Assembly (NCBI GenBank): GCA_902547955.1
Contig: CACCPY010000008.1
Span: forward strand, 1 to 64,000
From: an uncultured Alphaproteobacteria bacterium
Lineage (GTDB): Bacteria > Pseudomonadota > Alphaproteobacteria > Methylaequorales > Methylaequoraceae
Direction: 5' to 3'
Length of the DNA stretch: 64,000 nt
The translations under genes and the position numbers were made by a program. Below the pieces are notes generated by a model. The model saw only the letters and a program-made list of their open reading frames with translations. It made no database searches and was not told where the DNA came from. Below are positions 16,881 through 26,185 of this stretch, piece by piece; positions within the stretch are counted from its first letter, which is position 1, and each line of letters begins with the position of its first letter.

Positions 16881-18061
16881 TAAAGATTTTTAAAGATATC
16901 TATACTTTCAAGAGATTCCCATGAAAATAATCCTTTTTCCTTATCAAAAGTTCTACCAAAATGTCCGTAAGATGCAGTATGCTGGTATATTGGTTTATCT
17001 AGACTTAGGAACCTTTTAATACCTGCCGGTGAGAGATCAAAATTTTCTTTAATTACTTGAATTAACTTACTTTGATTAACGATAGAGTTTTGATCAATTT
17101 TTAAAAAAATTGAAATAGGTTCAATTACTCCGATGGCATACGACAATTGAATTAAACATTTTTTCGAAATTCCGCTTCCAACTATATTCTTAGCTAAATA
17201 TCTAGCCATATACGCCGCAGATCTATCAACCTTGGTATAATCCTTTCCTGAAAAAGCTCCTCCCCCATGCGGAGCAGCACCTCCGTATGTATCGACAATA
17301 ATTTTTCTGCCTGTTAGACCTGCATCTCCATCTGGTCCACCGACAACAAATCGCCCTGTGGGATTTACTAAAATTTCTTCTTTTGCAGGAAGAATCTCAA
17401 GTGGAATAGCACTTTCAATCAACTCTAAAATTTTTTTTCTAATCTCCTCATTACTTGCACTTTCATTGTGCTGACTTGAGACAATTATTGAGGTTATAGA
17501 CTTGGGTTTGTTGTTTTCATACAAGACGCTAACTTGACTTTTGGAATCCGGCCCAAAAAAAGAATCATTTGCATGTCTGAAATTTGATAGCTCTTTCAAA
17601 ATTTTATGAGAATAATGTATTGGTGCTGGCATTAAATTTTCTGATTCCTCACACGCATATCCAAACATTATTCCTTGATCTCCTGCACCGTAAACTTCAT
17701 TATCTTCATCTTGATCAACACCCATTGATATATCATGTGATTGATCATGAAGGTGGTTCTCAATAACTATATTTTTCCAATGAAAGCCATTTTGTTCATA
17801 GCCAATATCTTTAACTTTATCTCTAACAGTTTTTTCAATTGTTTCTTCAGTAATCTCACTTTTATTTTTTTTTATGTTAACTTCGCCTGCTAAGATCACT
17901 CGATTGGTAGTTGCAAGAGTTTCGCACGCAACCCTAGAATTCTTGTCGTGAAGCATAAATAAATCTAAAATCGAATCTGATATTTGATCACAAACTTTAT
18001 CGGGGTGTCCTTCCGAAACAGATTCACTTGTAAAAATAAAATTATCTTGAGAGTTTTTCAT
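16880..18061 (-). CDS. metK: S-adenosylmethionine synthetase
   Basis: 393 aa; makes SAM from methionine and ATP. Typical segments: FTSESVSEGHPDKVCDQISD (His19 and Lys22 active site), GAGDQGIMFGYA, the ATP-binding GGAAPHGGGAFSGKD, and RYLAKNIV. The length matches the family. The ATG overlaps the lnt stop by 4 nt. SAM would serve trmB, miaB and other methyl users nearby. Confidence 0.98.
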   Translation of the reverse strand: MKNSQDNFIFTSESVSEGHPDKVCDQISDSILDLFMLHDKNSRVACETLATTNRVILAGEVNIKKNKSEITEETIEKTVRDKVKDIGYEQNGFHWKNIVIENHLHDQSHDISMGVDQDEDNEVYGAGDQGIMFGYACEESENLMPAPIHYSHKILKELSNFRHANDSFFGPDSKSQVSVLYENNKPKSITSIIVSSQHNESASNEEIRKKILELIESAIPLEILPAKEEILVNPTGRFVVGGPDGDAGLTGRKIIVDTYGGAAPHGGGAFSGKDYTKVDRSAAYMARYLAKNIVGSGISKKCLIQLSYAIGVIEPISIFLKIDQNSIVNQSKLIQVIKENFDLSPAGIKRFLSLDKPIYQHTASYGHFGRTFDKEKGLFSWESLESIDIFKNL

Positions 18062-19596
18062 ATTAATGTATTAGGCCTAACGTTTACTTTTAATTGATAA
18101 AAAATATCTATCAAGTAAAATAAAAAAAATACAAAAAATATTAATATTAAATTAGAATAATTCCTGTAACTTTCAAAAAGTGTTTGGGTTTTTTTTAGCG
18201 GTAAATTTAACTCCACAAACCCACTTTCATTTAGATCAATACTTTTAATTATTTTACCATTTTGATTTGTTATTACTGAAATCCCTGAATTTGCGGATCT
18301 AATTAATGGAATTGATTTTTCAACCGCTCTAAATATTTGAGCAGACAGATGTTGCCTAGGCCCAGTGGTTTTACCAAACCAAGCATCATTAGTAATATTA
18401 ATTATAAATTGACTTTCCTCATCAGAAAATGTCTGAAAGATTGCCTCGTAACAAATTGATGGCTCGAAAATAATTTTTTTATCCTCCAGTTTAACTTCAA
18501 TTTGATTAGACTGTTTACCAACGCTAAAGTCAGTTGAGCCAGGTGTTAGTTTTAAAAAATCGGAGAATGATCGGAATGGTATGAATTCACCAAATGGTAC
18601 AAGCTTTTTTTTATCATAAAAAACTAATTTATTATCTTTTATGACATAAAGAGAATTAAAAATTTTCACTGAACCGTCCTCTATTGTTCTCCTCAGTGAG
18701 CCAGTAATAAGAATCATATTTTCTGGAATTTTTTTTTGTAAGTAATTAAGAAAATCTTTCTCTTCATTCAGATAAAACGTAAGTGCTACTTCTGGCCATA
18801 CAACAATTTTTGTTACTTCTTGCTGGTTACCATCAAGAGTTAAAGCAATCATCTTTTCAAAATTTTTTTCAAAAAAGACCTTATTCCATTTTTCTTTCTG
18901 AGGGATATTAGGTTGAACAACCCTAACAAAAGCTTTTTCATCATTAATTTCTTTATATTCAAAATTTATTAAATTAAAACTTATTAGAATTAGTGGAAAA
19001 GAAAAAATTGAAACAATAAATGTTTTTAATCTTAAATGTATTAAAAGGTTTACCGATAAAATAATCCAGAGAATAGTTAAAAAAGACAACCCAAAGATAC
19101 CAAAAATTTTCACTATTTGTATAAATTCACTATTAAATGCCCAAATATGTCCAGTCAAATTTAATGGAAGACCTCCGAATAATTTTGATCTTAAAATTTC
19201 AGAAAATAAAAAAAATAAACTTACGACTAATGATCTTAAAAAGATTTTGTTCTTCATTAATAGAAGGTTTTTTTCAAATAAAATAATCAAATAAACAGGA
19301 AAAATAAAAAAAACACCCATCAATATCGGAAAAATTAAGGCACCAAGAGGTATAAGATAAAAATGTTTTTCATAAACTAAAAAAGGACTTATCATCCAAT
19401 GCATTGAACCTATAAAAAAACCCGTTCCAAAGAGCCAACTGTAAAAAAAACCATATTTGTAAGAAGTCATTTTGTAAACGTTCTTCAGAAATGAATAGTA
19501 AACAAAAATTATTAAGGGTAAACAAAACAAAAAGGATTGAGAAATTCCCAGTAGTAAGCCAAGAAAAAAAAATTTAAAAGATTTTTTTAGGGTCAT
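18058..19596 (-). CDS. lnt: Apolipoprotein N-acyltransferase
   Basis: 512 aa inner-membrane enzyme adding the third acyl chain to lipoproteins. About seven N-terminal membrane segments are followed by a periplasmic nitrilase-like (CN hydrolase) domain: Glu in VVWPEVALTF, Lys in YDKKKLVPFGEFIPF and nucleophile Cys in PSICYEAIF, then NITNDAWFG and QHLSAQIFRAVE. A final membrane segment closes the protein. The Fur/CorC/YbeY side is in conserved order; it starts 1 nt into the end of corC. Confidence 0.95.
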   Translation of the reverse strand: MTLKKSFKFFFLGLLLGISQSFLFCLPLIIFVYYSFLKNVYKMTSYKYGFFYSWLFGTGFFIGSMHWMISPFLVYEKHFYLIPLGALIFPILMGVFFIFPVYLIILFEKNLLLMKNKIFLRSLVVSLFFLFSEILRSKLFGGLPLNLTGHIWAFNSEFIQIVKIFGIFGLSFLTILWIILSVNLLIHLRLKTFIVSIFSFPLILISFNLINFEYKEINDEKAFVRVVQPNIPQKEKWNKVFFEKNFEKMIALTLDGNQQEVTKIVVWPEVALTFYLNEEKDFLNYLQKKIPENMILITGSLRRTIEDGSVKIFNSLYVIKDNKLVFYDKKKLVPFGEFIPFRSFSDFLKLTPGSTDFSVGKQSNQIEVKLEDKKIIFEPSICYEAIFQTFSDEESQFIINITNDAWFGKTTGPRQHLSAQIFRAVEKSIPLIRSANSGISVITNQNGKIIKSIDLNESGFVELNLPLKKTQTLFESYRNYSNLILIFFVFFLFYLIDIFYQLKVNVRPNTLI

Positions 19597-20432
19597 TATT
19601 TTAAAGTAACCAAAATTCTTTTTATTCTTCTAGTATCTGCTTCAATAATTGTAAATTCTAATTTATTTTTATAATTTATTACCTCACCTCTGCCAGGAAT
19701 TCTTCCTAAAAGAAAAAAAATAAACCCACCGAGTGTATCTATCTCGTTTTTTTCGTCTAAATTCAAATTTACTTCTAATCTCTTTTCAAAATCATCTACA
19801 AGAATCCTCGCGGATATTTCAAAGCTCTTTTTTGAAATTTTTTTAATCTCATCAACCTCTTCAAAATCATGTTCATCCTTAATTTCTCCTACTATCTCCT
19901 CAACTAGATCTTCAATTGTTACAATACCGTTTGTGCCGCCAAATTCATCAACAACTATCGACATATGTATTTGGTCGGATCTCATTTTTAATAAAAGGTC
20001 TAAAACTTTCATTGAAGGTGAAGAAAACAAAATTGTTCTAATCATTTTTTTTGAAATTTTTGTGCTTTTGTTATTCGTTGATCTATTAATTTTTTCAAAC
20101 AAATCTCTAATATGTATCATCCCTAAAATTTTATCTAAATTACCATCAAAAACAGGAATTCTTGAATGCTTGGTCTTGTCAATAAAGCTGACAAGATCAT
20201 TATAGGTAGTCTCAACCGAAACCGCATCAATATCTGCCCTTGGAATCATGACATCTTCTATACATTTGTTATTAAGATTTATTACGTTCTTAAAAATATT
20301 TTTTGTTCCATCATCAATTTTGTCTTGTCCATTTGTGTTATCTTCAATCAAATCCTCTAAAACGTCTTTAATATTTTCTCTATCATTTATTTTAAGAAGA
20401 GACTTTATTTTATATGTAAAATTCTTAAGCAT
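19596..20432 (-). CDS. corC: CorC/HlyC-type CBS-domain protein
   Basis: 278 aa, soluble. An N-terminal helix leads into a CBS pair (VMIPRADIDAVS..., RIPVFDGNLDKILGMIHIRDLF and IHMSIVVDEFGGTNGIVTIEDLVEEIVGEI) and a C-terminal CorC_HlyC domain ending LGRIPGRGEVI. Linked to magnesium/cobalt handling or divalent-cation efflux control; the exact role is not known. It lies between lnt and ybeY as in most proteobacteria, overlapping both neighbours minimally. Confidence 0.93.
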   Translation of the reverse strand: MLKNFTYKIKSLLKINDRENIKDVLEDLIEDNTNGQDKIDDGTKNIFKNVINLNNKCIEDVMIPRADIDAVSVETTYNDLVSFIDKTKHSRIPVFDGNLDKILGMIHIRDLFEKINRSTNNKSTKISKKMIRTILFSSPSMKVLDLLLKMRSDQIHMSIVVDEFGGTNGIVTIEDLVEEIVGEIKDEHDFEEVDEIKKISKKSFEISARILVDDFEKRLEVNLNLDEKNEIDTLGGFIFFLLGRIPGRGEVINYKNKLEFTIIEADTRRIKRILVTLK

Positions 20433-20894
20433 TTATTTATAAGGAGAAGTAATAGACATTTTTGAAAGAATAAAAATTTCTTTTTTCTTCATAATTTCAA
20501 AGTTTTTTTTTGTGTTGTGGTCAAAACCTAAAAGATGTAAAAGGCTGTGAACAATCATGTGAGATAAATGTTTGTAGAACTGTTTTCCCTGCTTCTGTGA
20601 TTCTTCATAAATTTGTTCCAAAGAAACTACTATATCCCCTAAAATTATAATTGAAGATTTACCAAAAAATCTTGTTTCATTTTGAGGAAAAGAAAGGACG
20701 TTAGTTACTTTATTTTTTTTTCTGTATTTTAAATTAATTTTTTTCATATTGACATTATTTGTAACAAAAATTGAAATGTAAAAATTTTTACTATATCGCA
20801 TTTCTTTTACACAAACACTGATTGATCTTTTTATCAGTTTTGTAATTTCTGCTTTTCTAAATTCCGGGACATCCTCAAAAGATAAATCAATCAT
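20433..20894 (-). CDS. ybeY: Endoribonuclease YbeY
   Basis: 153 aa; metal-dependent single-strand endoribonuclease in 16S rRNA 3'-end maturation and ribosome quality control. The zinc motif HSLLHLLGFDH is present near 111-121, preceded by TNVLSFPQNE and ILGDIVVSLEQI. ATG start; it overlaps the phoH end by 8 nt. Confidence 0.95.
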   Translation of the reverse strand: MIDLSFEDVPEFRKAEITKLIKRSISVCVKEMRYSKNFYISIFVTNNVNMKKINLKYRKKNKVTNVLSFPQNETRFFGKSSIIILGDIVVSLEQIYEESQKQGKQFYKHLSHMIVHSLLHLLGFDHNTKKNFEIMKKKEIFILSKMSITSPYK

Positions 20895-21924
20895 TTTTTT
20901 TAACAGACTTCAAAAAGTACTCTTTACCAACTCCTTCTTTTCTTTCAAATTTCTCATAATTGTATACAATTTTTGACACCAACGGGTTTCTAACAACATC
21001 TTTGTTACCAAATTCAATAAAACCAATATCATCAATATTATCTAAAATTTTTATTGATTCTCTTAAACCAGACTTAGTACCAGAAGGTAAATCTACTTGT
21101 GATAAATCGCCGTTTATAATCATTTTGGAATTTTCTCCCAACCTTGTTAAAAACATTTTCATTTGAACTGAAGTTGTATTCTGTGATTCATCTAATATTA
21201 TGAAAGCATTTGATAGGGTTCTTCCTCTCATAAATGCTAGTGGAGCTATTTCTATAAATCCTGATTCAATCTTTTTTAGTACTTCTGAAAATGATAACAT
21301 ATCGTTTAATGCGTCATAAATAGGTCTTAAATAAGGATCAATTTTTTCTTTTATATCCCCAGGTAAAAAACCCAATCTTTCTCCTGCTTCTACTGCTGGT
21401 CTTGTAAGAATGATTTTATCTACAGCACCTGATTTCAACATTGATACAGCAAAAGCTACTGCAAGATAAGTTTTACCTGTTCCAGCTGGACCACAACAAA
21501 AAACCATTTGTTTATTTTTAACCATGTTAAAATATTCGATCTGTTTTTTTGATCTTGGTTTAATTAGTCTTCTTCCAGCTGTAAAACTTATAGAATTCAC
21601 AAGATCTATATCATCTTCCTTTTTTTTCATACCGCTGTATTTAATAATATTAATAATTGCATTAATTTCACCGGTGTTTATAACTTTATTCTTTAAAACT
21701 TCTTCGTAAATTTTTTTAAGTGCAACTGCTGTTGTATCAACGCTAGCCTCTTCGCCGGAAATTTTTAAAAGGTTACCTCTGGGAAATATAGAAACGTCAA
21801 ATTCATTCTCCAATATTTTTAGGGTTTTATCCTGATCTCCAAATATCATTGGTAAAACCAAGTTATCGTCAAATGACATGATCTTAGAAAAACTTTCTAT
21901 TTTTTTTTTCAATTTTTTTGTCAA
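20887..21924 (-). CDS. phoH: PhoH-family ATPase
   Basis: 345 aa. Walker A GPAGTGKT at 145-152, Walker B AFIILDESQN, and the family segments RPAVEAGERLGFLPGD and GDLSQVDLP. An N-terminal KH-like portion precedes the ATPase. It functions with YbeY in RNA metabolism. Despite the name it lies in the housekeeping ybeY-phoH-miaB block, and I see no Pho box in front of it. The start is a TTG at 21924; no ATG fits the expected N-terminus. Confidence 0.95.
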   Translation of the reverse strand: MTKKLKKKIESFSKIMSFDDNLVLPMIFGDQDKTLKILENEFDVSIFPRGNLLKISGEEASVDTTAVALKKIYEEVLKNKVINTGEINAIINIIKYSGMKKKEDDIDLVNSISFTAGRRLIKPRSKKQIEYFNMVKNKQMVFCCGPAGTGKTYLAVAFAVSMLKSGAVDKIILTRPAVEAGERLGFLPGDIKEKIDPYLRPIYDALNDMLSFSEVLKKIESGFIEIAPLAFMRGRTLSNAFIILDESQNTTSVQMKMFLTRLGENSKMIINGDLSQVDLPSGTKSGLRESIKILDNIDDIGFIEFGNKDVVRNPLVSKIVYNYEKFERKEGVGKEYFLKSVKKND

Positions 21925-21931
21925 ATTACTT

Positions 21932-23260
21932 CTAACTTAGGATTTTCCCATGAAATGAGAATGAGGTCAATCTCTCAATCTTAATATTTAATATTCTGCC
22001 TATAATATTTTTCGATGAAAAAACATGAACCGGTTGAAGGTGAGGTGTTCTGCCTACGTATTGATCTTCTTTTTTTCCAAAATCTGTTATTAAAACCTCT
22101 ACTTCTTTATCAAGCAGCTTTTTATTAAAATTATTTTGATGAATATTAAGTATTTTTTGTAAATACTTTAGCCTTTTTTTCTTTACTTCCTCACTATTAA
22201 AATCTTTCTGAATTGATGCAGGCGTTCCAGGTCTTGCGGAATATATAAATGAATATGAACTTGCAAATTTTACCGTATTTACTAAGCTAATAGTATCTTC
22301 AAAATCCTCATCTGTTTCTCCAGGATAACCTACTATAAAATCTGAAGAAAAAGCCATTTGTGGTACTACAAGTTTAATTTTTTTTGTTAGTTCAACATAT
22401 TGCCTTTGAGTGTGCTTTCTATTCATTGCTTTTAGAATTTTATCTGATCCTGATTGAATTGGAAGGTGTAAAAAAGGCATCAGTTTTCTATTATTAGCAT
22501 GTTCGTCTATTAGGTTGTTATCTATATCGTTTGGATGTGAGGTTAAATACCTAATTCTTTTCAAGTTAGGTATTTTTGCAATTCTATTACAGAGATTTCC
22601 CAATTGTACTTTTTTTTCTTCGGCTTCATAAATGTTTGATTCATAAGAACTTACATTTTGTCCTAAAAGTGTAACCTCTGCACATCCTTTTTCAACGGCG
22701 TCATTTATTTCGGCATAAATATCTTCTAAAGGTCTAGAAAATTCTGCCCCTCTAGTATAAGGAACAACACAAAAAGAACAGAATTTGTCGCAGCCCTCTT
22801 GGACAGTTATTAATCTTGAAATTTTGTTAGATTTAGAAAATGTTAAAGATTTAAATTTTTCTTCGCTTAAGAAATCAATATGAACTTTATCAAAATCTTT
22901 TTTTTTTAAAAGAGTTGGTATAGCTTGAATGTTTTGTGGTCCAACAACATAATCAACAGAGTTATTTCTATTAATGATTTCCTCGCCTTCTGCTTGGGCA
23001 ACACAACCCATGACAACTATACTTAGCTTTTTTCCAAACTTTTCTCTATTTTTTTTGTAAATTGAAAGTCTTCCTAAATCTGAATAAAGCTTTTCACTAG
23101 CTTTTTCACGTATATGACAGGTATTTAGGATGGCTATGTCTGTATTTTCTACGTCATCAGTTCTTTCAAAACCATTTAATACTAATAAGTCATTAATTTT
23201 TTCTGAATCATAGTTGTTCATTTGACAACCATAAGTTTTGATAAAAAAAGATTTGTGCAT
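21932..23260 (-). CDS. miaB: tRNA-2-methylthio-N6-dimethylallyladenosine synthase
   Basis: 442 aa radical-SAM methylthiotransferase for ms2i6A37. N-terminal UPF0004 domain cysteines are C12, C48 and C86; the radical-SAM cluster CDKFCSFC is at 157-164; a TRAM domain is C-terminal (KEVEVLITDFGKKEDQYVGRTPHLQPV). It needs two 4Fe-4S clusters. ATG start at 23260. It follows plsC and precedes phoH in the conserved order. Confidence 0.97.
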   Translation of the reverse strand: MHKSFFIKTYGCQMNNYDSEKINDLLVLNGFERTDDVENTDIAILNTCHIREKASEKLYSDLGRLSIYKKNREKFGKKLSIVVMGCVAQAEGEEIINRNNSVDYVVGPQNIQAIPTLLKKKDFDKVHIDFLSEEKFKSLTFSKSNKISRLITVQEGCDKFCSFCVVPYTRGAEFSRPLEDIYAEINDAVEKGCAEVTLLGQNVSSYESNIYEAEEKKVQLGNLCNRIAKIPNLKRIRYLTSHPNDIDNNLIDEHANNRKLMPFLHLPIQSGSDKILKAMNRKHTQRQYVELTKKIKLVVPQMAFSSDFIVGYPGETDEDFEDTISLVNTVKFASSYSFIYSARPGTPASIQKDFNSEEVKKKRLKYLQKILNIHQNNFNKKLLDKEVEVLITDFGKKEDQYVGRTPHLQPVHVFSSKNIIGRILNIKIERLTSFSFHGKILS

Positions 23261-23289
23261 TAATTAAAAACTAAATTATTTTTTCTTTA

Positions 23290-24108
23290 TTACAAGAGCT
23301 TAAATTCATAAAGTTTAATTTTATCTGCACAGCTCATTTCTTTGTAGTTCAGACTTACTTGATCAGATATTATATTTTGACAAACTTTGGAAGCTTCTTT
23401 TCTGCTCTTAAAGTTGTTGAATTTTATTGGTTTATGGAATTTGATGTCAACTTCACTTAACCCTAATCCAAGAAATTTCCATGCGTGCGAGATTAAGTCC
23501 ATATTTCCAAACCATGCAAAAAAAGGTCTGAATTTTTTTTCTACAGGCATTCCGTCAATTTTACTGTAAGAGATTGATATGGGTTGAACTTTATGTTCTC
23601 GGAGTTTTTCAATTTCTGTTAAACTAAATAATGAACTTTTAAATGGTAAGACTTTAGAACCGTCGCTTGAAGTACCCTCAGGAAATAAAATAAGATTTTC
23701 TTTTTTTTTTAAATAATTTCCTAAAATATTTACCTGTTCTTTAATCGAAAGAATTTTTGATCTGTTGACATAAATCGTCCGGCCAAGAGCTGATATTTTG
23801 TTGATTAATGGCCAATTTTTTATTTCCGACTTTGCTACAAATATTCCTTTTACAAATGCACCCAGTATAAAAATGTCTAAATAGGATATATGATTTGCAA
23901 CATATAAAATATTTTTGTTATCAATCTTACCCGAAGTTTTTACTTTGATCCCAAAAATACTTACTAATCCTTTAAAAAAAAGATTATAAAAGATAAAAAA
24001 ATCTCTTTTAAATATAAAAGCATTAAAAAAATGAGCCGTTAAGCAAATTATAACCCAAAAAATTAAAGGTAAAATTCTTAAAACCGAGAGAATTGGGGAA
24101 TACAACAT
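23290..24108 (-). CDS. plsC: 1-acyl-glycerol-3-phosphate / lyso-ornithine-lipid acyltransferase, copy 1
   Basis: 272 aa, N-terminal membrane segments followed by the acyltransferase domain: HX4D motif NHISYLDIF, RTIYVNRSK and FPEGTSSDG. It overlaps olsB by 1 nt and belongs to the same unit; paired this way it could be OlsA (lyso-ornithine lipid acyltransferase) or a general PlsC. A close paralogue with the same MLYSPILS N-terminus lies at 55420-56238, also behind an olsB. Confidence 0.88.
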   Translation of the reverse strand: MLYSPILSVLRILPLIFWVIICLTAHFFNAFIFKRDFFIFYNLFFKGLVSIFGIKVKTSGKIDNKNILYVANHISYLDIFILGAFVKGIFVAKSEIKNWPLINKISALGRTIYVNRSKILSIKEQVNILGNYLKKKENLILFPEGTSSDGSKVLPFKSSLFSLTEIEKLREHKVQPISISYSKIDGMPVEKKFRPFFAWFGNMDLISHAWKFLGLGLSEVDIKFHKPIKFNNFKSRKEASKVCQNIISDQVSLNYKEMSCADKIKLYEFKLL

Positions 24109-25031
24109 TAAGTTCTAATCGATAAGTTAGAGTATTTTTTGATTATATTTCTGGATTTTAAAATAACCAATACATCTGTTGTATTAAAGTTATAATCACA
24201 TACAGCACCTTCACCTATCCATGCACCTGCTCTTATGTAAGCCTTTATCAAAGGAGGCAGAGACCTAAAAACTGTTTCATTATCGTAATATTTTCTATCA
24301 ACTTTATTAAATTTAGCTCGTAAATGATTCAATGGCTTACTGTTAAAGTATTTCGGTGGTTTGTGATTATGACTCAAATAGGAAAGCTCTTTATCAAATA
24401 GCTCTGAATTTGACGACGGAAAGCTTGCACAACCAAATATAAAATCAACATTTTTATCAGTAATATAGGATGCTAACCCACGCCATAAAAGTTTTATAAT
24501 TCTTCCATCTCGATAATTTTTATGAACACATGATCTTCCAGCTTCTAAAAGTGATAACTCTTTGATTTTCAACAATTTGTTTAAATTAAACTCTGATTCA
24601 CTGTAAAAACTAATTTTTTCTTTGTTTTTTGGTTTTAACAATAGTCTGTAACTTCCTACAACAAAATCATTTGCAATTGATGTATCGATAACAACTAAAT
24701 GGTCACATGAAGAATCAAATTTATCTGAATCTAATTTTGATTTGTTATCGCTAAAAAAACTTTTATATCTCAATTCTTTTGATTTTGAAACTAGAGGATC
24801 TGGTTCTTTTACCACTTTAACTAAATAATTTTTGAATCTAAAGTTAACTTTATCTTCATAATTAATGTGGTTAATTTTTTTATCTAAATTTTTTTTAGAC
24901 CAGCCCTTTAGGTATATAACGTTTCTTGCTACATACTTCACTTTTAGAAGCATGGACTTGAACTTGTCAATTCTTTTTTTTTCAAGTTCATATTTGCTGA
25001 TTTTATTTTTTTGCTTTATCGGGAACACCAT
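24108..25031 (-). CDS. olsB: OlsB-like N-acyltransferase (ornithine-lipid type GNAT), copy 1
   Basis: 307 aa. The GNAT-like acyltransferase region includes KELRYKSFF, DHLVVID, VGSYRLLLKP, LEAGRSCVHKNYRDGRII and FGCASFPSS, then a SLPPLIKAYIRAGAWIGEGAVCDYNFNTTDVLVIL tail shared by the OlsB family (3-hydroxyacyl-ACP to ornithine or another amine). This copy sits in the conserved housekeeping position beside fur, whose 3' end it overlaps by 29 nt. Substrate is inferred from the family only. Confidence 0.85.
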   Translation of the reverse strand: MVFPIKQKNKISKYELEKKRIDKFKSMLLKVKYVARNVIYLKGWSKKNLDKKINHINYEDKVNFRFKNYLVKVVKEPDPLVSKSKELRYKSFFSDNKSKLDSDKFDSSCDHLVVIDTSIANDFVVGSYRLLLKPKNKEKISFYSESEFNLNKLLKIKELSLLEAGRSCVHKNYRDGRIIKLLWRGLASYITDKNVDFIFGCASFPSSNSELFDKELSYLSHNHKPPKYFNSKPLNHLRAKFNKVDRKYYDNETVFRSLPPLIKAYIRAGAWIGEGAVCDYNFNTTDVLVILKSRNIIKKYSNLSIRT

Positions 25032-25416
25032 ATAATTCTAATCTATGATCTACTAATTTATAACCAAGCTCTTCTGCGATTTTTCTTTGAAGCTCTTCAA
25101 TGGCTTCATTTTGAAATTCAACAACTTTTCCACTTTTAATATCAATTAAATGATCATGATGTTCTTCTGGTACCTCTTCATAGCGGAACCTTCCATCCTT
25201 AAATTCATGCTTTTCAATTATGTTATTCTCCTCAAAAAGTTTAATGGTTCTATACACCGTTGCAATGCCAATATTTTTGTCGATTTTTGAGGCCCTTTTG
25301 TAAACCAATTCTACATCAGGATGATCTTTTGATTCTGATAACACTTGTGTAATAATCCTTCTCTGCTCTGTCATTTTTAAACCAAGCTTGTTACATTTAT
25401 CTAGTAAAGAATTCAT
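25003..25416 (-). CDS. fur: Ferric/manganese uptake regulator (Fur/Mur)
   Basis: 137 aa. Winged helix with LKMTEQRRIITQVLSES and the recognition segment GIATVYRTIKLFEENNII (about 50-67); dimerisation domain with EEHHDHLIDIKSGKVVEF carrying metal ligands H86, H87 and H89. The CxxC zinc pairs are missing, as is usual in alphaproteobacterial Fur/Mur. Iron or manganese responsive repressor; which metal cannot be read from sequence. ATG start; the first gene of the long leftward block. Confidence 0.9.
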   Translation of the reverse strand: MNSLLDKCNKLGLKMTEQRRIITQVLSESKDHPDVELVYKRASKIDKNIGIATVYRTIKLFEENNIIEKHEFKDGRFRYEEVPEEHHDHLIDIKSGKVVEFQNEAIEELQRKIAEELGYKLVDHRLELYGVPDKAKK

Positions 25417-25515
25417 ATTTTACGATTTTGCTAAAGTTTTATTAAGATTTTATTACTTTTAATATAAAATATAATTTATTAAATCTTTTTTTAATTATAA
25501 CATAACGTAATCAAA

Positions 25516-25728
25516 ATGAAAAAAAAAGTTTTAGATATCACGAAAGAGAAGTGCCCAATGACGTTTCTCAAAGCCAAAATCTTTATAGCTGACAATAAGG
25601 GCTCTGAAAAAATGATTTTAATCAAAGGCAAAAAGGACTTTCAACTACTCAAAAATAATTTAGAAAAAAATTTTGAAGTTAAATCAAAAAAAATTTCTCA
25701 GAATGTTTTCCAATTAATTTTTACCTAA
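25516..25728 (+). CDS. TusA/SirA-like sulfur-carrier protein
   Basis: 70 aa. Residues 3-20 (KVLDITKEKCPMTFLKAK) contain the CPxxxxKAK motif of the TusA/SirA/YedF family; the cysteine (14) would carry a persulfide. Small two-layer alpha/beta proteins of this family move sulfur to tRNA thiolation, molybdenum cofactor or other acceptors. It is divergent from fur and converges on rimI with an 8-nt overlap. Which pathway it serves is not clear. Confidence 0.82.
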   Translation: MKKKVLDITKEKCPMTFLKAKIFIADNKGSEKMILIKGKKDFQLLKNNLEKNFEVKSKKISQNVFQLIFT

Positions 25729-26185
25729 GATTCAACTTCATAAGGCTCGCATCAAATTCTTTGTCATTGAATTTGTAATATTTTTCTCTTTTTCCATAAA
25801 TTATAAAATTATTTTTAAAATACAAATTTTTTGCTGCTTTGTTTAATTCCATAACCTCTAAAGAAATATTATCTATCTTTTTCTCTTTACAACTTTCAAT
25901 TAAGTTATGTAGCAAAGTCATCGCGATACCTTTTCTTCGTAAATTTGGAGATACAAATAGAGAATGTATTTCACAGTAATTTAATATTCTTTGAGCTGAC
26001 AAAAAAGCTACAATCGAGTCTTGATCTAAACATATATAAGTGCAATTATATTTACTGTTTAAGTTTCTGATTAATTCTTTCTTAGAAGACACATTTCCAT
26101 TTAATTCATCAAAAAAGTTTTTTTGAAACAAAACTAGTTTATCAATTAATGATAAGTCTAGGTTTCTAAATTTAATATTATCCAT
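25721..26185 (-). CDS. rimI: GNAT N-acetyltransferase, RimI-like
   Basis: 154 aa. The acetyl-CoA motif LFVSPNLRRKGIAMTLL (about 86-102) and the following ISLEVMELNKAAKNLYFKNNF strand-helix pattern are characteristic of RimI. RimI acetylates the N-terminus of ribosomal protein S18 in E. coli; specificity here is inferred from its place next to tsaB, which it overlaps by 8 nt. Confidence 0.85.
   Translation of the reverse strand: MDNIKFRNLDLSLIDKLVLFQKNFFDELNGNVSSKKELIRNLNSKYNCTYICLDQDSIVAFLSAQRILNYCEIHSLFVSPNLRRKGIAMTLLHNLIESCKEKKIDNISLEVMELNKAAKNLYFKNNFIIYGKREKYYKFNDKEFDASLMKLNLR

Noticed and set aside
20887-21924. Counting phoH as part of the phosphate system.
   Set aside because: It sits in the conserved ybeY-phoH-miaB housekeeping block without a visible Pho box; the name is historical.
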